64,000 nt of DNA, taken from a bacterium. GTDB taxonomy: Bacteria; Armatimonadota; Fimbriimonadia; Fimbriimonadales; Fimbriimonadaceae. A program made the translations under genes and the position numbers. The DNA lies in assembly GCA_027485645.1 (NCBI GenBank), contig JAIXQR010000001.1, forward strand, positions 248,001 to 312,000, read 5' to 3'. The notes below the pieces were generated by a model. It searched no databases, was not told the origin of the DNA, and saw only the letters and a program-made list of their open reading frames with translations. Positions 25,047 to 33,528 of the stretch are shown here, piece after piece; the stretch's first letter is position 1; each line of letters opens with the position of its first letter.

Positions 25047-25499
25047 ATGAGACACAAAGTTGATCACCGTAAACTCGGACTGCCAACGGATCAGCGCATG
25101 GCGCTGCTCACCAATTTGCAGCGGCAGTTCATTCGACACGGCTACCTCCGGACGACCCTCGGACGAGCCAAAGAGCTTCAACGACTGGTTGAAAAGCTCA
25201 TCACTTTGACCAAGCTCGAGGACGGGCTGGAAGCACGACGCCGAGCTCGAAAGGTTCTCGTCGGACACAGCAGCAGCTCGCCGAAGCCTGAGAAGGCCCT
25301 CGCTGGTAAGACCGCCGCGGAGAAGACGGAAATTCTTGCCGCGCGAAGTCTGATCAACGGAGAAGACCTGGTCAAGCACCTGTTTGACAACATCGGTCCT
25401 CGCGTTAAGAACCGACCGGGTGGCTACACCCGACTGACGAAGCTCGCGCCACGACGTGGCGACGCAGCTCCACAGGCTGTTCTAGAACTCGTTGACTGA
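25047..25499 (+). CDS. rplQ: 50S ribosomal protein L17
   Basis: The 150-residue protein starts MRHKVDHRKLGLPTDQRMAL and contains TTLGRAKELQRLVEKLITL and GGYTRLTKLAPRRGDAAP, diagnostic for L17. A Lys/Ala-rich insert lies in the middle (about residues 70-100). It follows rpoA as in most bacteria. Confidence 0.96.
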   Translation: MRHKVDHRKLGLPTDQRMALLTNLQRQFIRHGYLRTTLGRAKELQRLVEKLITLTKLEDGLEARRRARKVLVGHSSSSPKPEKALAGKTAAEKTEILAARSLINGEDLVKHLFDNIGPRVKNRPGGYTRLTKLAPRRGDAAPQAVLELVD

Positions 25500-25516
25500 G
25501 TCCGGGTAACCGGACC

Positions 25517-26308
25517 ATGAGACTTAAACTTGTAGTTGCCTACGACGGCACCGACTTCCGCGGCTGGGCCGCACAAACTGAGCAGAGAACTGTTCAGAGC
25601 ACATTGACGAATGCTGTTCGCCTAGTCTCGGGCGAGGAAATCGAGATTCAAGGAGCCAGTCGAACGGACTCCGGAGCGCACGCGAAAGGGCAAGTCTGCC
25701 ACTTCGATACGCACCGAGGGATTCCGGTCGAGAAGTGGCCGAGCGTTTTGAACAAAGTTCTGCCGCCAGATTTGGCGGTGGTTTCTGCAAAGAAGGTTCA
25801 GCCGGAATTCAACAGCCGGTTCTACGCTCAAGATCGCTGGTATCGCTACCGGATCTCTACGGGAGATCCCGATCCGCATCGAAGCCGCTTCCACCACTGC
25901 TATGGCAAACCGCTCAATCTGGAGCGGATGCAGGCCGCCGCAGAGGTCTTCCTTGGAGAACACGATTTCCGCGCTTTTACCGAGGAACTGGATTTTCACA
26001 CGCTCAACACGGTGAGGAAAATCTTTCGTTTCGAAGTAAACCGGGTGCGAGATGAGGTGTGGGTGGACGTGGTTGGTACCGCTTTCCTTCGCGGAATGAT
26101 GCGAAGAATGTCGGGAGCGATTCTAGAAGTAGGTCGTGGTTACCGCCCCGTCGAAGAGGTCAGCAAACTCCTTGAACTCAAGGAGCGGGAAAACATTCAG
26201 TGGCCGGTGGTATTACCGGCGCGCGGATTGTGCCTCATGCGCGTTCGGTATGAACGTCGCCCCAAAGACAGCAGACTCAATAAAAATTTGAAAGACCCGC
26301 AGGGGTGA
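25517..26308 (+). CDS. truA: tRNA pseudouridine synthase A
   Basis: TruA makes pseudouridine at positions 38-40 of tRNAs. The 263-residue protein has LVVAYDGTDFRGWAAQ, the catalytic-Asp motif GASRTDSGAHAKGQV and FLRGMMRRMSGAILEVGRG. It overlaps the start region of rplM at GTGA, but the rplM ATG is 9 nt past the stop. Confidence 0.96.
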   Translation: MRLKLVVAYDGTDFRGWAAQTEQRTVQSTLTNAVRLVSGEEIEIQGASRTDSGAHAKGQVCHFDTHRGIPVEKWPSVLNKVLPPDLAVVSAKKVQPEFNSRFYAQDRWYRYRISTGDPDPHRSRFHHCYGKPLNLERMQAAAEVFLGEHDFRAFTEELDFHTLNTVRKIFRFEVNRVRDEVWVDVVGTAFLRGMMRRMSGAILEVGRGYRPVEEVSKLLELKERENIQWPVVLPARGLCLMRVRYERRPKDSRLNKNLKDPQG

Positions 26309-26316
26309 CAGAAACA

Positions 26317-26760
26317 ATGAATCGAACATTTACAAATAAAGGCGAGTACACCGATCACAAATGGTATGTGGTCGATGCGGCCGGTATTCCTCTGGGGCGT
26401 TTGGCTGGACAAGTCGCGAAGGTCCTCCGCGGGAAGGGTAAGCCGAATTTTCAATACAACGTTGACACGGGTGACTTTGTAGTCATCATCAACGCCGACA
26501 AGGTCGTTCTCACTGGCAACAAGGCCGATGAGCTCATTTACTGGCACACCGGTTGGCCAGGCGGACTGCGCAACGTTTCGCGCGGCAACCTTCTGGAAAA
26601 CGATCCGGTCAAGCTCGTCGAAAAGGCCGTCTGGGGAATGACTCCAAAGACCAAGCTCGGAAAGGCACTTTTCAAGAAACTCAAGGTTTACGCGGGCTCA
26701 GAGCATCCGCATGCGGCACAGAATCCGGAGCCGCTCAACGTCCGGAAGGAGAGGAACTAA
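26317..26760 (+). CDS. rplM: 50S ribosomal protein L13
   Basis: The 147-residue L13 shows DHKWYVVDAAGIPLGRLA, VVIINADKVVLTGNK and the C-terminal KLKVYAGSEHPHAAQNPEPL. A GTG at 26305 overlaps the truA stop, but ATG 26317 has the CAGGGG ribosome-binding site at a workable distance and gives the usual length. Confidence 0.95.
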   Translation: MNRTFTNKGEYTDHKWYVVDAAGIPLGRLAGQVAKVLRGKGKPNFQYNVDTGDFVVIINADKVVLTGNKADELIYWHTGWPGGLRNVSRGNLLENDPVKLVEKAVWGMTPKTKLGKALFKKLKVYAGSEHPHAAQNPEPLNVRKERN

Positions 26761-26763
26761 CGC

Positions 26764-27153
26764 ATGGCAGAATCAAATTACGGAACGGGCCGACGCAAGT
26801 GCGCGATTGCACGAGTCTGGATCACTCAGGGCGAAGGCAACATCAGCATCAACGGTCGCGACTTCAAGGAGTATCTGGGCCGACCAGTTCTTGAAATCCT
26901 CGTAAAGAGCCCACTCGTTGCTCTTCAGATGGACGGTCGATTTGACGTCAAGGCCACCTGTAAGGGTGGAGGCATGGCCGGACAGGCTGGTGCCGTTCGA
27001 CTCGGTATCTCCCGAGCCCTCCTTCAGTACGACGAAACGCTGCGAAAGGAACTTCGCGGTCATGGCTTCCTCACCCGGGATTCCCGCGTCAAGGAACGAA
27101 AGAAGTACGGTCGAAAGAAAGCTCGACGTGGCTTCCAGTACGTTAAGCGCTGA
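26764..27153 (+). CDS. rpsI: 30S ribosomal protein S9
   Basis: The 129-residue S9 has YGTGRRKCAIARVWI at the N-terminus and the conserved C-terminal tail KKARRGFQYVKR whose last Arg reaches the P-site tRNA. It follows rplM by 3 nt and ends the cluster before a strong terminator. Confidence 0.97.
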   Translation: MAESNYGTGRRKCAIARVWITQGEGNISINGRDFKEYLGRPVLEILVKSPLVALQMDGRFDVKATCKGGGMAGQAGAVRLGISRALLQYDETLRKELRGHGFLTRDSRVKERKKYGRKKARRGFQYVKR

Positions 27154-27181
27154 GAACTCGTTCTCTCCCGCGAAATCCATT

Positions 27182-27217
27182 ACGGGTTCCAAACTTCGGT
27201 TTGGAACCCGTTTTTTG
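27182..27217 (+). terminator. Rho-independent terminator of the ribosomal cluster
   Basis: A perfect 13-bp stem (27182-27194 with 27199-27211) closes on a UUCG tetraloop and runs into TTTTTG. This is the clearest terminator in the window. On the other strand it may also serve the gene ending at 27219. Confidence 0.95.
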
Positions 27218-27218
27218 T

Positions 27219-27728
27219 TTAGTTCATCCGCTTTCGAACACTCTTCACCGCGTGCATGTAGCCGTCGAACTCGTCGCTGAGTCGGTAGAGCACCTCCGCT
27301 TCTTCTTCGTAAGGTGACTCTCGGTACGACGAGGCAATGTAGTAGCTCGCTTTCCCTTGCGAGGGGGCGTCGATCAATCCATCGACATGGCCCGCCTTTC
27401 TCAGGTGCTCAAAGTACTCGGGGTACATGCCCGCCCAAAAGAGCAGGTAGTCGCCGATATGTTTGTGGACTTCACGTTCTCGGAGGAATGAGTTCGCGTT
27501 GAGTCGAATATCTGCCTCGGGAAGCATGCCGGTGACGGTCGGGATTCGGTGTCCGAAAGCATCCCTGATTCCGTGCATTCGCTCAAAGTGAGCAAACCGC
27601 ACGAGCAAGTCGGCCAGGTAGGCCTCGGTTGTCTCGCTGGGGAGGACTCCCGATTCGTTGTAAATGGCGTCGTGGAGTAGCGTCCGGAAGTATTGTCCGA
27701 GAGGCTCGTTAGTGAACTGTAGCTTCAT
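27219..27728 (-). CDS. Conserved hypothetical protein
   Basis: The 169-residue soluble, mostly helical protein (MKLQFTNEPLGQYFRTLLHD at the start; HKHIGDYLLFWAGMYPEYFE in the middle) is not one I recognise. It has no signal peptide, membrane segment or obvious active site. I use the ATG at 27728; a TTG at 27740 would add four residues. It lies between the ribosomal terminator and the CIRCE-controlled gene on the other strand. Confidence 0.7.
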   Translation of the reverse strand: MKLQFTNEPLGQYFRTLLHDAIYNESGVLPSETTEAYLADLLVRFAHFERMHGIRDAFGHRIPTVTGMLPEADIRLNANSFLREREVHKHIGDYLLFWAGMYPEYFEHLRKAGHVDGLIDAPSQGKASYYIASSYRESPYEEEAEVLYRLSDEFDGYMHAVKSVRKRMN

Positions 27729-27856
27729 GCTCTTTCTCAATCTGAAATTCGTGGCTTCATTGCCGTAGATGCCGCCATTGGCAATCTGGTTCCGAACATC
27801 CTATCAGAACTCGGGACTTTTTCAAAAAATTCAAGTAAAAATGCCAGCGCTTGATA

Positions 27857-27862
27857 TTGACA
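27857..27862 (+). promoter_or_regulatory. -35-like element by the CIRCE site
   Basis: TTGACA, exact consensus, ends 7 nt before the CIRCE repeat. No good -10 box follows at 16-18 nt, so the promoter is only half defined. Confidence 0.4.
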
Positions 27863-27869
27863 AATCGCG

Positions 27870-27896
27870 TTGGCACTCGTGGCGAATGAGTGCTGG
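27870..27896 (+). promoter_or_regulatory. CIRCE-like operator (HrcA binding site)
   Basis: TTGGCACTC, nine bases, GAGTGCTGG. The inner GCACTC-N9-GAGTGC is identical to the CIRCE consensus (TTAGCACTC-N9-GAGTGCTAA); only outer positions differ. HrcA binds CIRCE and represses heat-shock genes until chaperones are overloaded. It lies 57 nt before the ATG of the membrane-protein gene at 27954. Neither hrcA nor groES/groEL is in the window. Confidence 0.8.
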
Positions 27897-27953
27897 CGAG
27901 ATGTGGAACGATTCCTTAACCTCGTTGCGTCAAGATGAATAGAGGACATCCGC

Positions 27954-28817
27954 ATGCAACCAGGCCACCAACCTCCACGCTCCGCTCCATCAATCGCGGA
28001 TGACTTCGCCGCCCAGAAAAAGAAGCAGACCCAGGCGGTTATCATCGGCGGTGTCCTTGCGATAATCGCGGCGGCAATCTTCGGGCTGTTTGCCTCGGGT
28101 GCCCTTCGATTTGGCGCGACCAGTCCGCAAGGCGACGCATTGCAAGCCAAGGGGACGCCACCCGATCCAGGCGCTTTACAGCTGAAAGCCACCCCGCCCG
28201 ACCCAAGTTTGCAGAAGACGGCGACGGCGCCTCCGGCTCCGGCGGAAATGCCTGCCGATGTCTATAACTGGCTGAAGCACCTCGAAGAGTGCGAGCGGCG
28301 AAAGATTGAAATAAGTGGTGATCAGGCTGCCGAAGTGACGGTTTTCATCCAGAAGAATTCCGTCCTCGGCGCGGGAATGGGATTGATGAATCCCTACGAT
28401 CAGTCCGAATCGGGCGATGGAGACAAGCCGCCTGCGGAGTACACGAAGGGAAAAATTCTCGACCTGCGACCGCGTTGGGACGATCTGATTCAGTTCTTTT
28501 ACAGCTATCCACCACCGGCTGAATGTCAGCCGCTCGCGAACGACTTTGGCCAGGCGGTGAACGAGATTCCGGGCATGATGTCGGACCTTGGAGCCATCCT
28601 AAACGACCTTTCCGGGAATCCCGACAAGGCACTGCAGAGCCTCACGAAAATGCAGAATGCCAGTTACGATGGCGTCGACCGGTACTTTGCTCGCGCCGAC
28701 GAGAAACTGTCGCAAATCTGCACGAAGTACAACCGGCACAAGTGGTTCAACATCGCGAGCGATGTGGGCAGCAGCGGCATTCTTGGCAAAACCTTGGGTG
28801 GTTCGTTGCCGCGGTGA
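27954..28817 (+). CDS. Single-pass membrane protein with proline-rich linker, unknown function
   Basis: The 287-residue protein has a short cytoplasmic start, one membrane helix (VIIGGVLAIIAAAIFGLFA, about residues 29-47), a Pro/Ala-rich linker (two PPDP-type repeats, residues 65-97) and a helical outer domain with QPLANDFGQAVNEIPGMMSD and NKHW-type polar stretches. I recognise no family. A GAGGA ribosome-binding site precedes the ATG. It is downstream of a CIRCE-like site and overlaps the SprT-like gene by 4 nt (GTGA), so both are likely heat-regulated. Confidence 0.7.
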   Translation: MQPGHQPPRSAPSIADDFAAQKKKQTQAVIIGGVLAIIAAAIFGLFASGALRFGATSPQGDALQAKGTPPDPGALQLKATPPDPSLQKTATAPPAPAEMPADVYNWLKHLEECERRKIEISGDQAAEVTVFIQKNSVLGAGMGLMNPYDQSESGDGDKPPAEYTKGKILDLRPRWDDLIQFFYSYPPPAECQPLANDFGQAVNEIPGMMSDLGAILNDLSGNPDKALQSLTKMQNASYDGVDRYFARADEKLSQICTKYNRHKWFNIASDVGSSGILGKTLGGSLPR

Positions 28818-29281
28818 GCCGAGAGTTAACTTCGTTTGCCGAGAATCTGTTTCAGGAGCTAACAACTCAATTTCCGCTTTCCTATGAGCCCAAGTGGCGC
28901 TGGAAGGGACTCCGGGTTTCGGCCGGGATGGCCTACTGGCGAAAGGGCGAGATTGCCCTTTCCTCGGTCGTATTGACCACGCCGGAGATGGTTCGCGATA
29001 CGCTGGTTCATGAGTACGCCCACCTGCTCGCCGTAGATCGACACGGGGCAAAGGCGGCCAACCACGGCGTTTTCTGGCAACAGGCCATGCGTGATCTTGG
29101 TGCGGAGCCAGTGACGCGGCACACGTACCCCGTAGTGCGAAACACCGCCCGGCAACAGGTTTGGTATCGGTGCAAAAAGTGCGGCTACCGATTCTCCAGA
29201 AAAAGACAACTTCCTCGGAACCGTTCTTATGTACATCGCGGTTGTGGCGGAAATATCACACTGGATTCTGTAACTGGGTGA
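28814..29281 (+). CDS. SprT-like zinc metalloprotein
   Basis: The 155-residue protein has the SprT/SPRTN metalloprotease motif HEYAHLLAVDRHG with later NHGVFW, giving HExxH and a third His, and a C-terminal zinc ribbon (YRCKKCGYRF, then RGCGGN). Eukaryotic SPRTN cuts DNA-protein crosslinks; the bacterial protein is poorly understood. The GTG at 28814 overlaps the previous stop, so the two genes are translationally coupled and probably respond to the same CIRCE-like operator. An open frame extends upstream but is a shadow of the previous gene. Confidence 0.85.
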   Translation: MSRELTSFAENLFQELTTQFPLSYEPKWRWKGLRVSAGMAYWRKGEIALSSVVLTTPEMVRDTLVHEYAHLLAVDRHGAKAANHGVFWQQAMRDLGAEPVTRHTYPVVRNTARQQVWYRCKKCGYRFSRKRQLPRNRSYVHRGCGGNITLDSVTG

Positions 29282-29327
29282 CGAGTCCGCAGGGGGTGCC
29301 GTAGTACGCAGTGCTTCAAGGACCGCT

Positions 29328-30869
29328 ATGTGGATTGCTTCTTCTGACCATTGCCGAAAAATTGATCGTCAGACGAGTGAGGAGTACGGAATCTCGTCCA
29401 CCGTGCTCATGGAGCGTGCCGGTCTTGCCGTTTTCGAGGTCGTCCAGCAAACCATGCCCGAGCCGGGCAAGATCACGGTGGTTTGCGGCAAGGGCAACAA
29501 CGGCGGCGATGGCTTTGTGGTCGCGCGATTAGCCCGAGATTTTGGCTATCACGTGGAATGCCTTGTCACCGCCGCCGAGGGTGACCTTCGGCATGAAGCG
29601 CAAGAAGCCATGCGATCTGCGCATGCGCACGGAGTGGTCCCGGTCTTCAGCGACGACGCGCGTTGGGCGAGAAAGCTTGAGATGCTTGGCACGCGCGAGT
29701 TGATCGTTGACGCGATCCTGGGGATCAGTGCGAGTGGCGATTTAAAGGGGGCCGCGAGAGAGGCAATCGAAGCCATCAATCGGTCTGGGGTTCCGGTGAT
29801 TGCGGTGGATGTTCCGAGCGGGATTCATTGCGATTCGGGCGAGGAACTGGGCGACAGTGTTTGGGCGCTTCGAACCGTCACTTTCGGTCAGCCGAAGCCG
29901 TTTCTGTTTCAGGGTACGGGAATCGAACATTCCGGCTATTGGTCGGTCAGCGACATTGGGATTCCGCGCCAGTTGCTGAGCGAACCCACGGAAGCTCGAT
30001 TGCTAGATGGCCCGTACATTGGGCACCTGTTGCCCGAGCGGCTACGAGGCTGCCACAAGGGCGACAACGGCTCTGTGCTGGTTGTGGCCGGGAGCACCCG
30101 TTATCGTGGGGCGGCAATTCTCTCTGCCCGAGCGGCGCTTCGCGCAGGAGCTGGACTTGTTACGGTTGCCGGAGTTCCAGATGTCTGCCGAGCAGTTTCG
30201 GCGGCGCTGCCAGAGGCGATTTTGGTGCCGCTTCCCGAACGAGATGGCGTCGTAGATCCGGCGGCGGCCGAGGTCCTTTTGAACATCCCGAAGATCCATA
30301 GCGCGATCTTTGGACCGGGCTTATCGCATGATGCATCGGTCCTGGAGTTCCTCGATCGTGTTTGGCGGCATTGGACCCTTCCGAGCGTGATTGATGCGGA
30401 CGCATTGAACGCCGTGAGTGCCGGAGTACGTCTGCCAGATACCGAATGTGTATTGACACCCCACTCCGGAGAGATGAGTCGACTCCTGCAATTGAGCATT
30501 GCGGAGATCGAGTCCGATCGTTTTCAGACCGTGCGTCAGGCGGTGGAGCACTTCGGTCACTGCATACTGCTGAAGGGGCCGTACTCTCTGGCGGGAATGC
30601 CGGATCAGCCGCTGATGGTGAACTGCACCGGGAATCCAGGGCTGGCCGTCGGGGGCGCGGGCGACGTTTTGAGCGGAATTATCGGGACGCTTCTAGCGCA
30701 GTGCGTCGGCGCGTTGGATGCAGCCGCTTGCGGAATGTATTGGCACGGCGCAGCGGGCGACCTTTGCGCGGAGGAGATCGGTCCGGTCGGATTCTTGGCC
30801 TCCGAAATTGCGGATCGCCTTCCGCAGGCGCGGCGCAACATAATCAATGCGTGTCTTGGCGCATCGTAA
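29328..30869 (+). CDS. Bifunctional NAD(P)H-hydrate epimerase/ADP-dependent dehydratase
   Basis: The protein repairs hydrated NADH and NADPH. The 513-residue chain has the N-terminal epimerase (SSTVLMERAGLAVFEVVQ, VVCGKGNNGGDGFVVARLA, AVDVPSGIHCDSG) and the C-terminal dehydratase (GDNGSVLVVAGSTRYRGAAI, VLTPHSGEM, GNPGLAVGGAGDVLSG). Fusion of the two is the common bacterial arrangement (YjeF). An AAGGA site precedes the ATG. Its last 19 nt overlap the following FHA gene. Confidence 0.95.
   Translation: MWIASSDHCRKIDRQTSEEYGISSTVLMERAGLAVFEVVQQTMPEPGKITVVCGKGNNGGDGFVVARLARDFGYHVECLVTAAEGDLRHEAQEAMRSAHAHGVVPVFSDDARWARKLEMLGTRELIVDAILGISASGDLKGAAREAIEAINRSGVPVIAVDVPSGIHCDSGEELGDSVWALRTVTFGQPKPFLFQGTGIEHSGYWSVSDIGIPRQLLSEPTEARLLDGPYIGHLLPERLRGCHKGDNGSVLVVAGSTRYRGAAILSARAALRAGAGLVTVAGVPDVCRAVSAALPEAILVPLPERDGVVDPAAAEVLLNIPKIHSAIFGPGLSHDASVLEFLDRVWRHWTLPSVIDADALNAVSAGVRLPDTECVLTPHSGEMSRLLQLSIAEIESDRFQTVRQAVEHFGHCILLKGPYSLAGMPDQPLMVNCTGNPGLAVGGAGDVLSGIIGTLLAQCVGALDAAACGMYWHGAAGDLCAEEIGPVGFLASEIADRLPQARRNIINACLGAS
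30839..30844 (+). promoter_or_regulatory. -10 box for the first FHA gene
   Basis: CATAAT, inside the last codons of the NAD(P)HX repair gene, lies 6 nt before the GTG at 30851. It supports this start and an independent transcript for the FHA/VWA genes. Confidence 0.55.
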
Positions 30870-32101
30870 TTGGATTTGTCTTCATTTGCTTGAGCGCGTT
30901 GTCGTTCGGGCAGTCGGTTGCGCTGACTTTTGAGTCCGGCGGCGATCGGTTAGCCTGGATTGGCCCCGCGACCATTGAAGGGGAACCCAAGAACGCGGTC
31001 AAGTCCTCACGAAATGGGATTGACCTCCCAACTTCCGAGGGTGGGGACACGATTTACGTTCGGGACGAGAAGACGGGCAACCTTGCTAGCAAAAAGTTGG
31101 CCGAGCTAAAGGGTTCTTGGGCGGTTAAGGCAAGCGACTTCTCGCAGATTTTTCAAGTCAAGATTCGCATCCTTTCTGGCGATAAGCCCGTGGCGGCCGG
31201 AGCGGTTGAAATTTCAAACGGAAAGCGGAAGGTCTCCGCGTTGCTTGATCCAAGCCTGAAAGGTGAGGTTTCAACCTACGGTTGGCCAGCGGGTGAGCTG
31301 ACAGCGACGGTGAAGACGGTGGTCGAAGGAAAGCCGGCAGACCCGGTAAAGCAGGTCTTTACGCTTTCGTTGAGCCGAAGTGATGCTGTGCCGACTCTTA
31401 ATATCGCGGTTCCCGGAAAGGTCGCGACGGTGGATGGCTCGTCGGATGAACCAACCGAGAGTGAGCCGGAAGAGGGAACCACCTCGGAAGAGCCGAAAAC
31501 GAGCGGAAAAGACGAGAAAGCCGAGCCTGCGCCGAGTGGACTCCAATTCGGAAACATCCTCGCCTACCTACTTGGCCTCGTGGCGGCCGGCGCGGCGATC
31601 TACTTTGGGCTTCAGTATTACAAGCAGAACACTTCGAGCGTAAACGCACAGCTCACCCAGTTGGGAGTTCAGATTCCGAAAACGGATGACCTCGCGAACG
31701 CGCATGCCAACACGCCGCTGCCGGCCGCACCGGCACCGCAACCCGTTCAAAAAATCCTTCTGACGGATGCAGTTCCCGATCCTGCTCCAGCGGCCCCAAT
31801 CAGCGTTCCCGCAGCAACTACGGGCGTGCTTCGGCTAGTGAGCCCGCAGGGCGACGAGATTCCCCTTGATGGCGAGGTTCTGGTCGGTCGCGAAGCTGGT
31901 TTGGGCTTGAGCCTTACCACCGAATCCACCGTGTCAAGGCAGCATGCCCGGATTAGCTGTAGCGGAACTACGGTAACCGTGACTGATCTGGGTAGCAGCA
32001 ACGGAACCTATGTGAACGGCGCGAAGATCAGCACGGTGGTCGTGTTGAAGCCGGGCGACAACGTTCAGTTCGGTCAGGCAAAGTTCCGATTCGAGGCGTA
32101 A
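30851..32101 (+). CDS. Membrane protein with C-terminal FHA domain
   Basis: The 416-residue protein has an N-terminal signal sequence (VIGFVFICLSALSFGQS), a beta-rich outer region, a Pro/Glu/Ser-rich acidic linker (about 198-233), one membrane helix (LAYLLGLVAAGAAIYFGLQYY, about 235-257), an Ala/Pro linker and a C-terminal FHA domain (about 325-416). The FHA core has VGRE, STVSRQHARI and DLGSSNGTYVNG, all phosphothreonine-binding positions intact. The topology puts the FHA inside the cell. It is the first gene of the FHA-FHA-VWA set, so it could report an outside signal to the phospho-Thr tail of the VWA protein (inference). Confidence 0.85.
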   Translation: MSWRIVIGFVFICLSALSFGQSVALTFESGGDRLAWIGPATIEGEPKNAVKSSRNGIDLPTSEGGDTIYVRDEKTGNLASKKLAELKGSWAVKASDFSQIFQVKIRILSGDKPVAAGAVEISNGKRKVSALLDPSLKGEVSTYGWPAGELTATVKTVVEGKPADPVKQVFTLSLSRSDAVPTLNIAVPGKVATVDGSSDEPTESEPEEGTTSEEPKTSGKDEKAEPAPSGLQFGNILAYLLGLVAAGAAIYFGLQYYKQNTSSVNAQLTQLGVQIPKTDDLANAHANTPLPAAPAPQPVQKILLTDAVPDPAPAAPISVPAATTGVLRLVSPQGDEIPLDGEVLVGREAGLGLSLTTESTVSRQHARISCSGTTVTVTDLGSSNGTYVNGAKISTVVVLKPGDNVQFGQAKFRFEA

Positions 32102-32104
32102 ATC

Positions 32105-33508
32105 ATGGCTCTCACTTTCCGTTTCTTCCTCGCCGGTCTCGCTGGATTATTGGCGTGGGCCATTATCGAACCGACGAATCCAGGCATGACATCGACCGGG
32201 GCGTGGAGCAATTTTGAGCTCCGGCTGGTGATCTCACTTGGCGCGCTGGTTGGCGCGACGATCGGTGGAATGAACGGATTCAACCAGGGAAGTCGAACCC
32301 ACCTTTTGCGCGGTCTAGGGCTTGGAGCCCTGTTTGGAGCGATCGGCGCCTCGTTTGGTTATGGCGTTGGCGGCGGAATTGTAAGGATGATTTTCGGTGG
32401 GGTCACCGGCATGGGGCCGATGACGGTCATTGCTCGCGTGGTCGCCCTCGCGCCACTGGGAACGATGCTCGGAGCCGCGATCGGATTTAGTTCTTTGAAC
32501 GTAAAGCGTGCCGTTCAAGGTGCCATTGGCGGCACCATCGGTGCAGCCCTCGGCGCGGGAGTTTTCGACATCATCGGGACCGTCTTTGGAGTTTTCCAGT
32601 TGTCGCTGAACGGCACGCCATCAGGACAAAGCGGGGAAGTTGGCAGCATCCCTCGCGCCGTTTTTGCCGTCGCCCTCAGTTCACTGATCGGATTGTTCAT
32701 CGGGCTTGTGGACCTTATGTCGCGATCGGCTTGGCTCCGACTGACGGTGGGACGGAACGAATCGAAGGAGTGGTCCTTGGATTTTGCGAGCAACTTCATC
32801 GGCCGGAGTGAAACTGCCCAGATTCCGCTCTTCGGCGATATGAATGTCACACCGACTCATGCGGTCATCCGAAAGCACGGACCGGCATACGTGCTTCAGG
32901 ATGGTGGTTCGCCGATTGGCACTTATGTCAACGGACATCGCATTCAACAAGCCGAATTGCATGCTGGCGATGTGATCCAAGTCGGGCCGTACCAACTCCA
33001 ATTTTTGATGAAGAATCAGGCAGCGCCAGCGCGAGGACCCGAGCCGTACCGCGGCCCCGTTCAGCCAATGCAACCCATGCAACCGATGGCTCCGATGCAG
33101 CAAATGCCCCAAATGCAGCAGATGCCGCAAATGCAGCCGATGGCACCCATGAATCCAACGATGATGACTCCACAGCCGGCAATGAACCCGACGATGGCGT
33201 ATCCGCAGTCGCCGATGCCGTCGGGCTTTGGTCTCATCGCGGTCGATGGGCCGCTGGCGGGAACGCGGTTCCCGGTCATCGCCGCCCTCGAACTTGGGCG
33301 TGGCAGCACGAGCATTCCGATGGCGTACGACCAGCAAGCCTCGAGACGTCACGCTCAAGTCGGGCCGGATGCTACCGGAGTCGTCGTTACCGATTTGGGA
33401 AGTACCAACGGGACTTTCATCAATGGCAACCGAATTCAGCAGGCACAGGCGCGGGTTGGCGATATCATTCGAATTGGCAGCACGTCTTTCCGGGTTGAAC
33501 CCGTCTAA
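32105..33508 (+). CDS. Polytopic membrane protein with two FHA domains
   Basis: The 467-residue protein has several Gly/Ala-rich membrane helices (about 1-205), a first FHA (about 222-300), a Met/Gln/Pro-rich linker (about 315-375) and a second FHA (about 380-467). FHA2 is canonical (LGRGS, ASRRHAQV, DLGSTNGTFING). FHA1 departs: TPTHAVI replaces the SRxH motif and SPIGTYVNG lacks the usual Asn before Gly, so its phosphothreonine binding is doubtful. It begins 3 nt after the first FHA gene. Confidence 0.87.
   Translation: MALTFRFFLAGLAGLLAWAIIEPTNPGMTSTGAWSNFELRLVISLGALVGATIGGMNGFNQGSRTHLLRGLGLGALFGAIGASFGYGVGGGIVRMIFGGVTGMGPMTVIARVVALAPLGTMLGAAIGFSSLNVKRAVQGAIGGTIGAALGAGVFDIIGTVFGVFQLSLNGTPSGQSGEVGSIPRAVFAVALSSLIGLFIGLVDLMSRSAWLRLTVGRNESKEWSLDFASNFIGRSETAQIPLFGDMNVTPTHAVIRKHGPAYVLQDGGSPIGTYVNGHRIQQAELHAGDVIQVGPYQLQFLMKNQAAPARGPEPYRGPVQPMQPMQPMAPMQQMPQMQQMPQMQPMAPMNPTMMTPQPAMNPTMAYPQSPMPSGFGLIAVDGPLAGTRFPVIAALELGRGSTSIPMAYDQQASRRHAQVGPDATGVVVTDLGSTNGTFINGNRIQQAQARVGDIIRIGSTSFRVEPV
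33060..33225 (+). repeat. Met/Gln/Pro-rich coding repeat
   Basis: About 165 bp of imperfect 'CC(A/G)ATGCA(A/G)' units encode a low-complexity linker of PM, QM and PQM units between the two FHA domains. Length variation between strains would be expected. Confidence 0.8.
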
Positions 33509-33528
33509 GTCCGAACAAGAGCAAAACC

